25,943 nt of DNA from a virus, in IMG/VR virus record IMGVR_UViG_3300042937_000402, positions 1 through 25,943 of that record; one strand, given 5' to 3'. Numbering within the stretch: position 1 is the first letter of the stretch; each line of letters starts with the position of its first letter. This document shows positions 1 to 5,373 of the stretch, piece after piece. The position numbers were made by a program, and so were the translations under genes. The notes under the pieces were generated by a model. The model was not told where the DNA came from and ran no database searches. It was given only the letters and a program-made list of their open reading frames with translations.

Positions 1-260
1 CCTGCCTGAATGGTTGCGGTTGCTGTTTGTGACGTAGCGGTTTTAGCCGCCCGCCGTACTTTTACAGCGGGCTGACTAACCACATTCGTCATGAATCTTT
101 TTTTAGTCGTGAGCGCCTGTATTTGCGCTTCTGTCAGCGTTTCGTCAATGTGTGGCATGGTTGCCCACACTTCCGGCATAAGTTCGCGCATACGTCGAAT
201 TTTGCGCTGTATTGATTCAGGTGCTACCTGTTGTGTCTGTGCGATGGTGCGGATAGTCAT
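1..260 (-). CDS. Partial hypothetical protein with HTH-like N-terminus (runs off left edge)
   Basis: The reading frame opens with ATG at 260 and stays open for 86 codons to the edge of the window, so the C-terminus is missing. The first 30 residues (MTIRTIAQTQQVAPESIQR, followed by a basic stretch) look like a helix-turn-helix unit of the kind that begins small phage regulators. The visible C-terminal part is Ala/Thr/Lys-rich (TTKKRF, VKVRRAAKTATSQT), which suggests a basic linker. It follows the 280-543 gene by 19 bp with no terminator between them, so it is probably the second gene of the transcript from the promoter near 600. A DNA-binding role is inference only; the family is not recognised. 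Confidence 0.6.
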   Translation of the reverse strand, partial: MTIRTIAQTQQVAPESIQRKIRRMRELMPEVWATMPHIDETLTEAQIQALTTKKRFMTNVVSQPAVKVRRAAKTATSQTATATIQA

Positions 261-279
261 GGCAAAGTATTTTTAAGAA

Positions 280-543
280 TTAGCATTCAACGCATTCGCC
301 AAATTCCATCCAAACATCAAATGAATATTCAATAGCTTCGTCTAACCAATCTTCTACTACAAAAGTTGAAGTGTGTCCATTTTCAGAAAAGTCTATCACA
401 ATTGAATTTCTTACTGCGTCAAATCTTGAAACGCCAAAGCCATTAATACCGTACTCTTCTTTTGCGTTAACGTACCATGCAGAAAGTTTTTTGTTTGTGT
501 ACTCAACTACTTTGAGCGCCTTTGCTGTTGTTTGCTGATTCAT
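280..543 (-). CDS. Hypothetical protein, 87 aa
   Basis: This small acidic protein begins MNQQTTAKALK and ends GECVEC. I recognise no family. It has the alternating pattern of a small alpha/beta protein (SIVIDFSENG, STFVVEDW, then an acidic helix) and no membrane segment or signal peptide. The frame is open upstream to an ATG at 588, but that codon lies inside the -7 box of the promoter at 586-615 and could not be in the mRNA. The ATG at 543 is therefore the start; it follows a CA-rich leader ending ACACACAACGTC. It is the first gene of the leftmost transcript and precedes the partial HTH-like gene. Confidence 0.7.
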   Translation of the reverse strand: MNQQTTAKALKVVEYTNKKLSAWYVNAKEEYGINGFGVSRFDAVRNSIVIDFSENGHTSTFVVEDWLDEAIEYSFDVWMEFGECVEC

Positions 544-585
544 GACGTTGTGTGTTAAAAGTGATTGTTGTGTGTGATTGTGTGA

Positions 586-615
586 CAAAGATACGACGGC
601 TTTTTAATTTGTCAA
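586..615 (-). promoter_or_regulatory. Bacteroidota-type promoter P1
   Basis: On the minus strand TTG (613-615) is followed by exactly 19 bases and then TATCTTTG (586-593), matching the Bacteroidota housekeeping consensus TTG-N19-TAnnTTTG. A long A/T tract lies upstream (616-648). Transcription would start near 580 and drive the 280-543 gene. The whole element is closely copied at 3377-3439. Confidence 0.85.
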
Positions 616-648
616 TAGTTTTGTGATATTTTTTTTCAATTATTTTTT
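613..648 (-). repeat. Duplicated A-tract/promoter segment, copy 1
   Basis: These 36 bases match 3404-3439 at 33 positions. They cover the TTG box and the AT-rich upstream tract (AATTGAAAAAAAATAT on the minus strand), which may act as an UP-like element. The copies lie upstream of unrelated genes, so the regulatory region itself was duplicated or shuffled. Confidence 0.8.
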
Positions 649-658
649 ACGACAAAAT

Positions 659-683
659 GCCCGAACACTTTACAGCGTCGGGC
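659..683 (-). terminator. Probable terminator after ssb
   Basis: On the minus strand GCCCGACGC pairs with GTGTTCGGGC around a 6-nt loop with one bulged base, followed by ATTTTG. The U-tract is weak. It lies between the ssb stop (717) and promoter P1, where a transcript end is expected. Confidence 0.5.
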
Positions 684-716
684 GTGACTAAAAAACTGTG
701 CAAAATGAGCTATTTT

Positions 717-1130
717 TTAGAACGGCAAGTCGTCTGCCGTCATTGGTGTTGGCGCTGTTTGCTTCTCAGGGATTGGAGCGCCGGAATGGTTGTAGGTTTC
801 TGGCGTCTGCTTTTTTTCAAGCGCCCGCAACGTACTGACCTGAATTTCAGTTACCCGGTGCTTTTGCCCGTCCTTTTCGTATTCGCGGGAAGTGACTTTG
901 CCCTCAAGGAAAATAAGAGCGCCTTTGTGCGCAATTTCGGATGCACGCGCCGCCAAATCGTTCCACGCGGTGCAAGTGTGCCACTCTGTGACTTTTTGCC
1001 AAGCGCCCGACGCATCTTTGTAGTTTTCATACGTCGCGAGCGAAAAGCGGGCGTATGATTTACCAGTGTTGGTCTGTTTCAGTTCGGCTTCTGTGCCGAC
1101 GTTGCCAATTAGCGTTACTCTGTTAATCAT
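717..1130 (-). CDS. ssb: Single-stranded DNA-binding protein
   Basis: This 137-aa protein has the N-terminus MINRVTLIGNVG followed by an OB-fold core (KSYARFSLAT, EWHTCTAWN, KGALIFLEGKV, VSTLRAL). A Pro/Thr-rich linker leads to the acidic tip DDLPF, the conserved SSB tail that recruits repair and replication proteins. Length and order are standard for a phage SSB. It coats single-stranded DNA during phage replication and recombination. It is the last gene of the bet-exonuclease-ssb operon, 18 bp after the exonuclease start codon region, and its leader is the CA-repeat CACAACACACAACACA. The identification is secure. Confidence 0.97.
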   Translation of the reverse strand: MINRVTLIGNVGTEAELKQTNTGKSYARFSLATYENYKDASGAWQKVTEWHTCTAWNDLAARASEIAHKGALIFLEGKVTSREYEKDGQKHRVTEIQVSTLRALEKKQTPETYNHSGAPIPEKQTAPTPMTADDLPF

Positions 1131-1148
1131 TGTGTTGTGTGTTGTGAG

Positions 1149-1916
1149 TTAAAAAATGAATCTGCCTTCAGCCGCAAATACTTCCGGGCCTTCTTCAAGT
1201 CCTGCGATGTTGCAGTAATTAGCCACCTCAATCAGTCGGTTCCACCGTTCGCGGGCCTTGTTTCGTGCCTCGACTGTTATTTCAACGGGTGTCACATATC
1301 CGGCATCAGATACGGCAATGACGTAGTACCGACACGGTACGCCTGTAATGTCATATTCATGGCAGTAGATGGCGGCTTGTAAATCATACTGCATTGACCG
1401 GATCTGATTCTTTACAGACCATTCGCCCGCATGGTTACCCATTTTCTTTAAGTCCCATATAGCGTGTTCATCGAGCGCCTGAGTTACACGCGGAATCTGA
1501 ACAGCGTCCGGTACGCCTTTATGGAGCCATCCGTTGTATGTAAACTCAATGCGCTCCTGAAATTGGAAGTGATCGGGATTCAGCAGGGCAGCTTCCTGCA
1601 CGAATGTAGAACGGTCAATGCAGTCCGCCAAAAATTCAGCCTGTGCATATTGTTCTGTGGTCATCAATATGCGACCGTCCGCCGCTTCAAGCGCATCGGC
1701 AAAAGCGGCTTTTCCGTCTTTGGTTGTCCGGCTCTGTTTCTCCCAAAAATGGAAGCGGCGCTCTGTTTCATCAGGCGTGAACAGGATGCAGTCAAGTAGG
1801 CTGCCTTCGTTCATCGCGTCCGACGGTTCCGGTTTTTCGCTTAGGTAGCGTTTCAGTTCACGCGGGCAAACAGATAATGCCTTCAGTCGTGAAAATGATA
1901 GGTATTCGATGTTCAT
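1149..1916 (-). CDS. PD-(D/E)XK exonuclease, RecE-like partner of Bet/RecT
   Basis: The 255-aa protein begins MNIEYLSFSRLKALSVCP, followed by GSLLDCILF near residue 38, the usual N-terminus of the phage PDDEXK-like family related to exodeoxyribonuclease VIII. The catalytic motif is visible as GVPDAVQ (residues 134-140) and WDLKKM (154-159), giving PD-x(n)-D-x-K. It should resect double-stranded ends to make the single strands that the neighbouring Bet protein anneals. Its ATG overlaps the bet stop codon (ATGA), so the two are translationally coupled. The exonuclease fold is well supported; strand polarity cannot be read from the sequence. Confidence 0.9.
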   Translation of the reverse strand: MNIEYLSFSRLKALSVCPRELKRYLSEKPEPSDAMNEGSLLDCILFTPDETERRFHFWEKQSRTTKDGKAAFADALEAADGRILMTTEQYAQAEFLADCIDRSTFVQEAALLNPDHFQFQERIEFTYNGWLHKGVPDAVQIPRVTQALDEHAIWDLKKMGNHAGEWSVKNQIRSMQYDLQAAIYCHEYDITGVPCRYYVIAVSDAGYVTPVEITVEARNKARERWNRLIEVANYCNIAGLEEGPEVFAAEGRFIF

Positions 1917-2614
1917 TGTGATATGTTTGATTGTGAAAGTTCGTGTTTGCGCTCCGTGAATTGCTCTGTGAACTTTACAGCGTTTTTGGTGCGCTTGTAA
2001 AGTTTTGCAAGTTCGTCAACCGATGTGCAGCCTGCAATCAATTGCAGTACCTCGTCTGCTGATTGCGCTTGTTGTGTGTCGGTGAATGCTGCCTCTTCTT
2101 CCTGAATTGATAGTCCGGCAAGTTCATCGGGAAACGCCTTGCGAAGTGCAAAAGCCTCGGCAACCTTCGCAAGCATCTGAAACGGCATTGACTGCCATTT
2201 CTGTTGCCCTTGAAACTCTGCCATGATTGCCGTGTGCGTGAAAGCCGCAACCTGCCCAACCTTCGTTGATTTGTACACGGTTACGGTGGCTGACATTGGT
2301 TTCTTTCCGGCTGCAATCAGTTCGGCGGCGGTTTTGTACGACCCGTCCGGCATCACATCGAAACGGGCATCTTCCGTTCCGGCATGAAGTCCGGTACGGG
2401 CTGCAAGTGACCTGTAGCCGTCAATCCCGACAATTATAGAATACTTCATGCCTTCGCGGGTGTTGTACCTGGTAAGGTGTATTTGCTTTGCGAAAGGTGA
2501 AAGTTTCTTATCCGAACAGATGCGGGCGAAAATACCCAACTGTGCCGATGGTGTGCCTTGAGGGATTATTCCAGCCTCCTCAAGTTGTTTTAGTTGTGTT
2601 GATTGCAATTCCAT
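1913..2614 (-). CDS. bet: Bet/RecT-type single-strand annealing protein
   Basis: The 233-aa protein matches phage recombination protein Bet in its landmarks: KKLSPFAKQIHLTRYN, then SIIVGIDGYRSLAARTGLH near residue 60, and MLAKVAEAFALRKAFPDEL near residue 145. The C-terminal third is Gln/Glu-rich and variable, as usual. It anneals complementary single strands during phage recombination and works with the exonuclease and SSB encoded immediately downstream. Translation begins after a CA-rich leader (AAACACACACA). A strong hairpin terminator (2647-2667) ends only 33 bp upstream of the start codon and no clear promoter lies between, so expression may depend on read-through. Confidence 0.93.
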   Translation of the reverse strand: MELQSTQLKQLEEAGIIPQGTPSAQLGIFARICSDKKLSPFAKQIHLTRYNTREGMKYSIIVGIDGYRSLAARTGLHAGTEDARFDVMPDGSYKTAAELIAAGKKPMSATVTVYKSTKVGQVAAFTHTAIMAEFQGQQKWQSMPFQMLAKVAEAFALRKAFPDELAGLSIQEEEAAFTDTQQAQSADEVLQLIAGCTSVDELAKLYKRTKNAVKFTEQFTERKHELSQSNISQ

Positions 2615-2641
2615 TGTGTGTGTTTTAGCGTGCGAATATAG

Positions 2642-2667
2642 AAAAACCCGGCGTTTGTTGCGCCGGG
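2642..2667 (-). terminator. Rho-independent terminator upstream of bet
   Basis: CCCGGCG (2647-2653) and CGCCGGG (2661-2667) form a perfect 7-bp GC stem with a 7-nt loop. On the minus strand it is followed by TTTTTC (2646-2641). It begins 8 bp after the stop of the 2675-2962 gene. Confidence 0.85.
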
Positions 2668-2674
2668 CTGTTGG

Positions 2675-2962
2675 TTAATTTATATTTGCGGAATTTCTTA
2701 GAAATTCCGGCTTTGGCAGTTTTTTAATCCTGTGAAACAAGATTAGCGACCTCTGGTAATCCGCTGTACTTATTCCATGCAGGTCATCAGAAGGCTGCCG
2801 TGTGCCATTGGAGCCAACCCATTCGCACACAAACGAGCCGTTAAGGTAATACTCGATTGCCCACAAACCGCCTCCCAATGAGACGGTTCTCCAGTCTTCA
2901 GAAGACGTGTAAGGGCTATCCTCAATAAATGCCTTCAGTATTAATTTTACGTTGTGTTTCAT
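2675..2962 (-). CDS. Hypothetical protein, 95 aa
   Basis: A soluble-looking protein beginning MKHNVKLILKAFIEDSP. It contains the aromatic stretch GGGLWAIEYYLNGSFVCEWV and a basic C-terminal helix (RSLILFHRIKKLPKPEFLRN). I do not recognise the family; the middle could be a small beta-sheet followed by a helix. An upstream in-frame ATG at 2995 would add MHFFHHIIFLH, but that tract is encoded by low-complexity AT-rich DNA, so the ATG at 2962 is preferred. It is the second gene after promoter P2 and ends at the terminator 2642-2667. Confidence 0.65.
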   Translation of the reverse strand: MKHNVKLILKAFIEDSPYTSSEDWRTVSLGGGLWAIEYYLNGSFVCEWVGSNGTRQPSDDLHGISTADYQRSLILFHRIKKLPKPEFLRNSANIN

Positions 2963-3004
2963 GTGTAAAAAAATGATGTGATGAAAAAAATGCATGATAA
3001 AAAA

Positions 3005-3301
3005 TTACGATTTCCATGAAATTGAAAAATCACCTACATGATTGCGCACATCAGGAGTAGCGTAATATACATCCGCTGAAAACGTGTAATTTACGTCTGA
3101 TGTTTCAATGACAATAAAAGCGCCTTGCATGTCCACATCGCCAGTAAACTTGTTAATTACGTTATCTGCTGCATTGTTTGCAAGTGTGGTGAATCTTACT
3201 TTTTCGGCAAATTGCTTTCTGATGTTGCGTTTGATTTTAGCAATTTCAGATACTGTGACGTTGTTTTGGTTTTTGCGGATAATGAGAGTTACTTTTTGCA
3301 T
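3005..3301 (-). CDS. Hypothetical protein, 98 aa
   Basis: The protein starts MQKVTLIIRKNQNN, continues with a basic amphipathic helix (SEIAKIKRNIRKQFAEKV) and ends in beta-rich sequence (GAFIVIETSDVNYTFSADVYY). No family is recognised. It has no signal peptide or membrane segment. The DNA is more AT-rich than the structural genes. It is the first gene downstream of P2, with a leader of about 70 nt rich in CACACA and AATCA units. The leader ends ACGTC before the ATG, nearly the same as the leader of the 280-543 gene. Confidence 0.65.
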   Translation of the reverse strand: MQKVTLIIRKNQNNVTVSEIAKIKRNIRKQFAEKVRFTTLANNAADNVINKFTGDVDMQGAFIVIETSDVNYTFSADVYYATPDVRNHVGDFSISWKS

Positions 3302-3370
3302 GACGTTTGAATTTTGATTGTGATTGTGTGTGTGATTGATTGAATGATGTTGTTTGTGTTTCGTCTTTCG

Positions 3371-3388
3371 ACCTTACAAAGGTAAGGT
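3371..3388. promoter_or_regulatory. Operator-like inverted repeat over the P2 -7 box
   Basis: ACCTTAC (3371-3377) and GTAAGGT (3382-3388) are perfect 7-bp arms around a 4-base spacer. The dyad covers the -7 box (3377-3384) of promoter P2, a common repressor position. The P1 copy lacks it. No regulator was identified in the window. Confidence 0.45.
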
Positions 3389-3406
3389 TAATTTCTATTT
3401 TGTCAA
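3377..3406 (-). promoter_or_regulatory. Bacteroidota-type promoter P2
   Basis: On the minus strand TTG (3404-3406) is followed by 19 bases and TACCTTTG (3377-3384), matching TTG-N19-TAnnTTTG. The upstream A-tract is shared with P1. Transcription would start near 3370 and drive the 3301-2675 genes, perhaps bet-exonuclease-ssb by read-through. It lies directly after the tandem terminators of the late operon. Confidence 0.87.
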
Positions 3407-3439
3407 TACTTTTCTTATATTTTTTTTCAATTATTTTTT
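3404..3439 (-). repeat. Duplicated A-tract/promoter segment, copy 2
   Basis: This is the partner of 613-648 (33 of 36 bases identical), covering the TTG box and the upstream A/T tract. The differences are confined to four-base blocks beside the TTG box. The downstream leaders of both promoters are also similar, sharing CACACA and AATCAC units and an ACGTC-ATG junction. Confidence 0.8.
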
Positions 3440-3463
3440 CATGCTACCAAAACACAAAAACAA

Positions 3464-3491
3464 AAGCCGCCCTGACTATTCAGAACGGCTT
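3464..3491 (-). terminator. Tandem late terminator, second hairpin
   Basis: As minus-strand RNA, AAGCCGUUCUGA pairs with UCAGGGCGGCUU through 12 bp (two G-U pairs) around the 4-nt loop AUAG. It is followed by TTGTTTTTGTG. The G-U pairs make it a continuous stem only in the leftward transcript, which fixes its direction. Confidence 0.82.
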
Positions 3492-3539
3492 ATTGCCCGA
3501 TGGAAAAAACGTCATTTACTTCTTTACCCCTGCAAAAAT

Positions 3540-3566
3540 AAGCCGCCCGAATGAATCGAACGGCTT
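3540..3566 (-). terminator. Tandem late terminator, first hairpin
   Basis: As minus-strand RNA, AAGCCGUUCG pairs with CGGGCGGCUU through 10 bp (two G-U pairs) around a 7-nt loop, followed by ATTTTTGC. It is the first strong terminator after the endolysin stop at 3640. It shares its outer stem with the hairpin at 3464-3491, so the pair looks duplicated. Confidence 0.82.
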
Positions 3567-3639
3567 AAAGCATCACAATCACAAAAAAACACAATGAAAA
3601 AGAAACTGAAAAACATTCATTCGCTGCAAAGGTATGCAA

Positions 3640-4086
3640 TTACGGACGAACGATGCGGAATTGATTTTCAATCGCAACCGGCCTGCAATCAAGGTGCAAC
3701 CATGTAGGCGTAAAATTCACATCTTCGATTGTGGTTAGTCCGGCGGCTTTGAACTCTTCAAAGTTGGCGTTAATAATTGCAAGCAAGTCGGCAGGTTTGC
3801 GGCCTGCTGATTTTACGTCGGCAGCGCACCCGCGCCGATGCTGTGAAAACATAGCGCCTGTTTTGTCCGACATTGACCGGAAACCGGACGACTTAAACGG
3901 TCCTCCGACGTGCCAATTATTGACGACGACCGGAGCGCCTAATTTCTCTCTGAGAAGGTCAAGAATGCGGACAATCTTAGGGTCAATTAACCAAGCGGCA
4001 TTAACTGAAAGTGCCTTGAATGTATTTTGGTCAACTAATTCCCGCACATCAAAGTACAGGCTGTTGTGTATCGGGTATTGTGGCAT
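3640..4086 (-). CDS. M15-type peptidase, probable endolysin
   Basis: The 148-aa protein carries the signature of the M15 family of D-Ala-type zinc peptidases. SQHRRGCAADVK (residues 81-92) supplies the zinc His83 and Asp90, and TWLHLDCR (128-135) supplies the second His/Asp pair. It should cut peptide cross-links in peptidoglycan to release progeny. There is no signal peptide, so exit to the periplasm would depend on a holin. The frame extends upstream to 4170, but that extension runs through a terminator hairpin (4108-4137), so MPQYPIHN at 4086 is the start. It is the last gene of the lysis block and is followed by two terminators. Confidence 0.9.
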   Translation of the reverse strand: MPQYPIHNSLYFDVRELVDQNTFKALSVNAAWLIDPKIVRILDLLREKLGAPVVVNNWHVGGPFKSSGFRSMSDKTGAMFSQHRRGCAADVKSAGRKPADLLAIINANFEEFKAAGLTTIEDVNFTPTWLHLDCRPVAIENQFRIVRP

Positions 4087-4107
4087 GGTGTTGTTTTTAT
4101 GATGAAT

Positions 4108-4137
4108 AAAAAAGCCGCCCGCGCTGATGCGGACGGC
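4108..4137 (-). terminator. Terminator between holin-like gene and endolysin
   Basis: On the minus strand GCCGUCCGC pairs with GCGGGCGGC through 9 bp around a 6-nt loop, followed at once by TTTTTTATT. It lies 34 bp after the holin stop and about 20 bp before the endolysin ATG, leaving no space for a separate promoter. It may act as an attenuator. Confidence 0.85.
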
Positions 4138-4170
4138 CTGATTGCATCCCACCGCAATCGCATGAAGCAA

Positions 4171-4650
4171 CTAACCTTGTGTGTTGTCCGGTACCGTGTC
4201 CGGTATCTCTTGCCTGCTCTTAAAATACTTAATCAGCGTATTGAAGAGCGGCACGCCAATCATCGTTACAAGTACGCCCCAATCTTTTGCATAAACAGCG
4301 GCAACTATCTGCTCCGCTGTTCCATCAGGAACTGTGAACCCGAATAACAGCGCCACACCGAGTAGTGCGGTGACCGCTGAAATCCAAAACGTGTTATTTG
4401 ACAGGATGACCTTCCCGTTGATTTTCCCGCCCTTCTTTTTAAAATTCCAAATTGGAAATACGATGGAAGAAACAAGCAACCCGGTGACGGCAAATATGCC
4501 ACCTGAATTGAGTGTCGTTTCAAAGTCGCCTGCGAGCGTTTGAGGATCGGACGGAAATTCAATACCCGTCGCTGCGAGTGCCGCCAAAATGACGTATGTG
4601 ATTGATGCGATGAATCCGGGTGACTTCGGGTCGAATTTTTGTTTAGCCAT
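4171..4650 (-). CDS. Holin-like membrane protein
   Basis: The 159-aa protein has four hydrophobic segments, roughly at residues 13-30, 50-68, 88-106 and 124-142. A basic loop (FKKKGGKINGK, 70-80) lies between the second and third, and the tail is charged (SRQEIPDTVPDNTQG). It belongs to no family I can name with certainty. Its size, topology and place next to an M15 endolysin and two spanin-like proteins make a holin the best reading. The start MAKQKFDPK at 4650 is chosen over the ATG at 4713 because it lies 1 bp after the preceding gene's stop. Confidence 0.7.
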   Translation of the reverse strand: MAKQKFDPKSPGFIASITYVILAALAATGIEFPSDPQTLAGDFETTLNSGGIFAVTGLLVSSIVFPIWNFKKKGGKINGKVILSNNTFWISAVTALLGVALLFGFTVPDGTAEQIVAAVYAKDWGVLVTMIGVPLFNTLIKYFKSRQEIPDTVPDNTQG

Positions 4651-4651
4651 T

Positions 4652-5002
4652 TTATTGAATGTTATGGCAGTCCGGCTGCCTGTTAAAAATGCCCTGAATT
4701 GTGTCCGGTGCAATATCCGGTTTAGCGTCCGGTATTGTGTCTGCTTTCATGTCCGCTTGTATTGTCTGAATCGTGTCCGTGTGTCCTGTACATTTGTCCG
4801 TATTGATGGACATTTTTAACCGGACAATTTCCGAATTTAACCGGACGCGCATACTATCAAGCTGTCCGCGTCCGGCCTGCAATTCATTATTGAATGAATC
4901 AATCTTATCCGGCGTTTGTCCGGCTTGTTGTCGGTACTTGCGCGTTTGGATTGTGCAGGTAGTGATGAATAGCGCGACGGCGAAAATGAAAATATACTTC
5001 AT
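4652..5002 (-). CDS. Small membrane-anchored protein, o-spanin-like candidate
   Basis: The 116-aa protein begins MKYIFIFAVALFITTC, a short hydrophobic segment ending in Cys16. This could be a poor lipobox (ITTC; Thr at -1 is unusual) or a simple anchor. A predicted coiled-coil stretch (residues about 35-70) follows. The C-terminus is rich in Asp, Thr, Ile and Pro, with repeats such as DTIQTIQADMKADTIP and KPDIAPDTIQG. A Pro-rich outer-membrane lipoprotein paired with a coiled-coil membrane protein is the layout of two-component spanins in Gram-negative phages. This assignment rests on layout only. Confidence 0.65.
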   Translation of the reverse strand: MKYIFIFAVALFITTCTIQTRKYRQQAGQTPDKIDSFNNELQAGRGQLDSMRVRLNSEIVRLKMSINTDKCTGHTDTIQTIQADMKADTIPDAKPDIAPDTIQGIFNRQPDCHNIQ

Positions 5003-5009
5003 GGTAGTA

Positions 5010-5333
5010 TCATTGTTGCTGTTTTATTTTCGCAATATCAAGTACAGTTTTTTGGAATAACTGTGCTTGTTCGGTTTTGTAACGGTCAAGTTCGCGCCGC
5101 GCCTCGTCTATTCGCGCTTCCTGTGCTTTCATCGCTTCATCACATTGTAGGCGCTGTTCTCTTAACTTCTGATCGCACGCATCTTCAATTCGCCGCACTT
5201 CCATCCACATGGCAACGATTGCAGCGAACGAAGCGGAAATAACATAGTACGGTAATGTCCGGCTGTTTGGTAGTTCTAACTGCATTGGTTTGGTTTTTGG
5301 TTTTGGTTTGTCCGTCCTGCTCCCGCCCGACAT
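5010..5333 (-). CDS. Membrane protein with coiled coil, i-spanin-like candidate
   Basis: The 107-aa protein has a basic N-terminus (DKPKPKTKP), one membrane segment at about residues 28-45 (YYVISASFAAIVAMWM) and a long charged coiled coil to the C-terminus (EVRRIEDACDQKLREQRLQ onwards). This is the topology of Rz-type inner-membrane spanins, which fuse the two membranes after wall degradation. The coding frame opens further up at 5405, overlapping the tail gene. A start at MQLELPNSR (5285), directly after an A/C-rich leader, is also possible. It stands 40 bp after the tail-tip gene. Confidence 0.65.
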   Translation of the reverse strand: MSGGSRTDKPKPKTKPMQLELPNSRTLPYYVISASFAAIVAMWMEVRRIEDACDQKLREQRLQCDEAMKAQEARIDEARRELDRYKTEQAQLFQKTVLDIAKIKQQQ

Positions 5334-5373
5334 AGGCCGGACGAGAGTGCAGGAACCGGAGGAAGTCTTTATG

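Larger units (their letters stand above)
3302..3639. other. Intergenic control region between late and recombination blocks
   Basis: The 338 bases without a gene hold, from right to left, the end of the late transcript, terminators at 3540-3566 and 3464-3491, the A-tract and promoter P2, the dyad over its -7 box, and a CA-rich 5' leader. A TACCTTTG (3626-3633) also occurs just after the endolysin stop but has no TTG box 19 bases upstream. The plus-strand open frames here are low-complexity and not credible. Confidence 0.75.

Noticed and set aside
657-1058. 133-codon plus-strand open frame opposite ssb
   Set aside because: It is the antisense shadow of a secure SSB gene. It lacks a leader or promoter and has unlikely composition.
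3340-3597. Plus-strand open frames in the intergenic control region
   Set aside because: They cross two terminator hairpins and a promoter of the other strand and encode low-complexity Phe/Ser-rich or Lys-rich sequence. Not credible genes.
3626-3633. TACCTTTG just after the endolysin stop as a third promoter
   Set aside because: The -7 box is good but no TTG lies about 19 bases upstream, and two terminators follow immediately.
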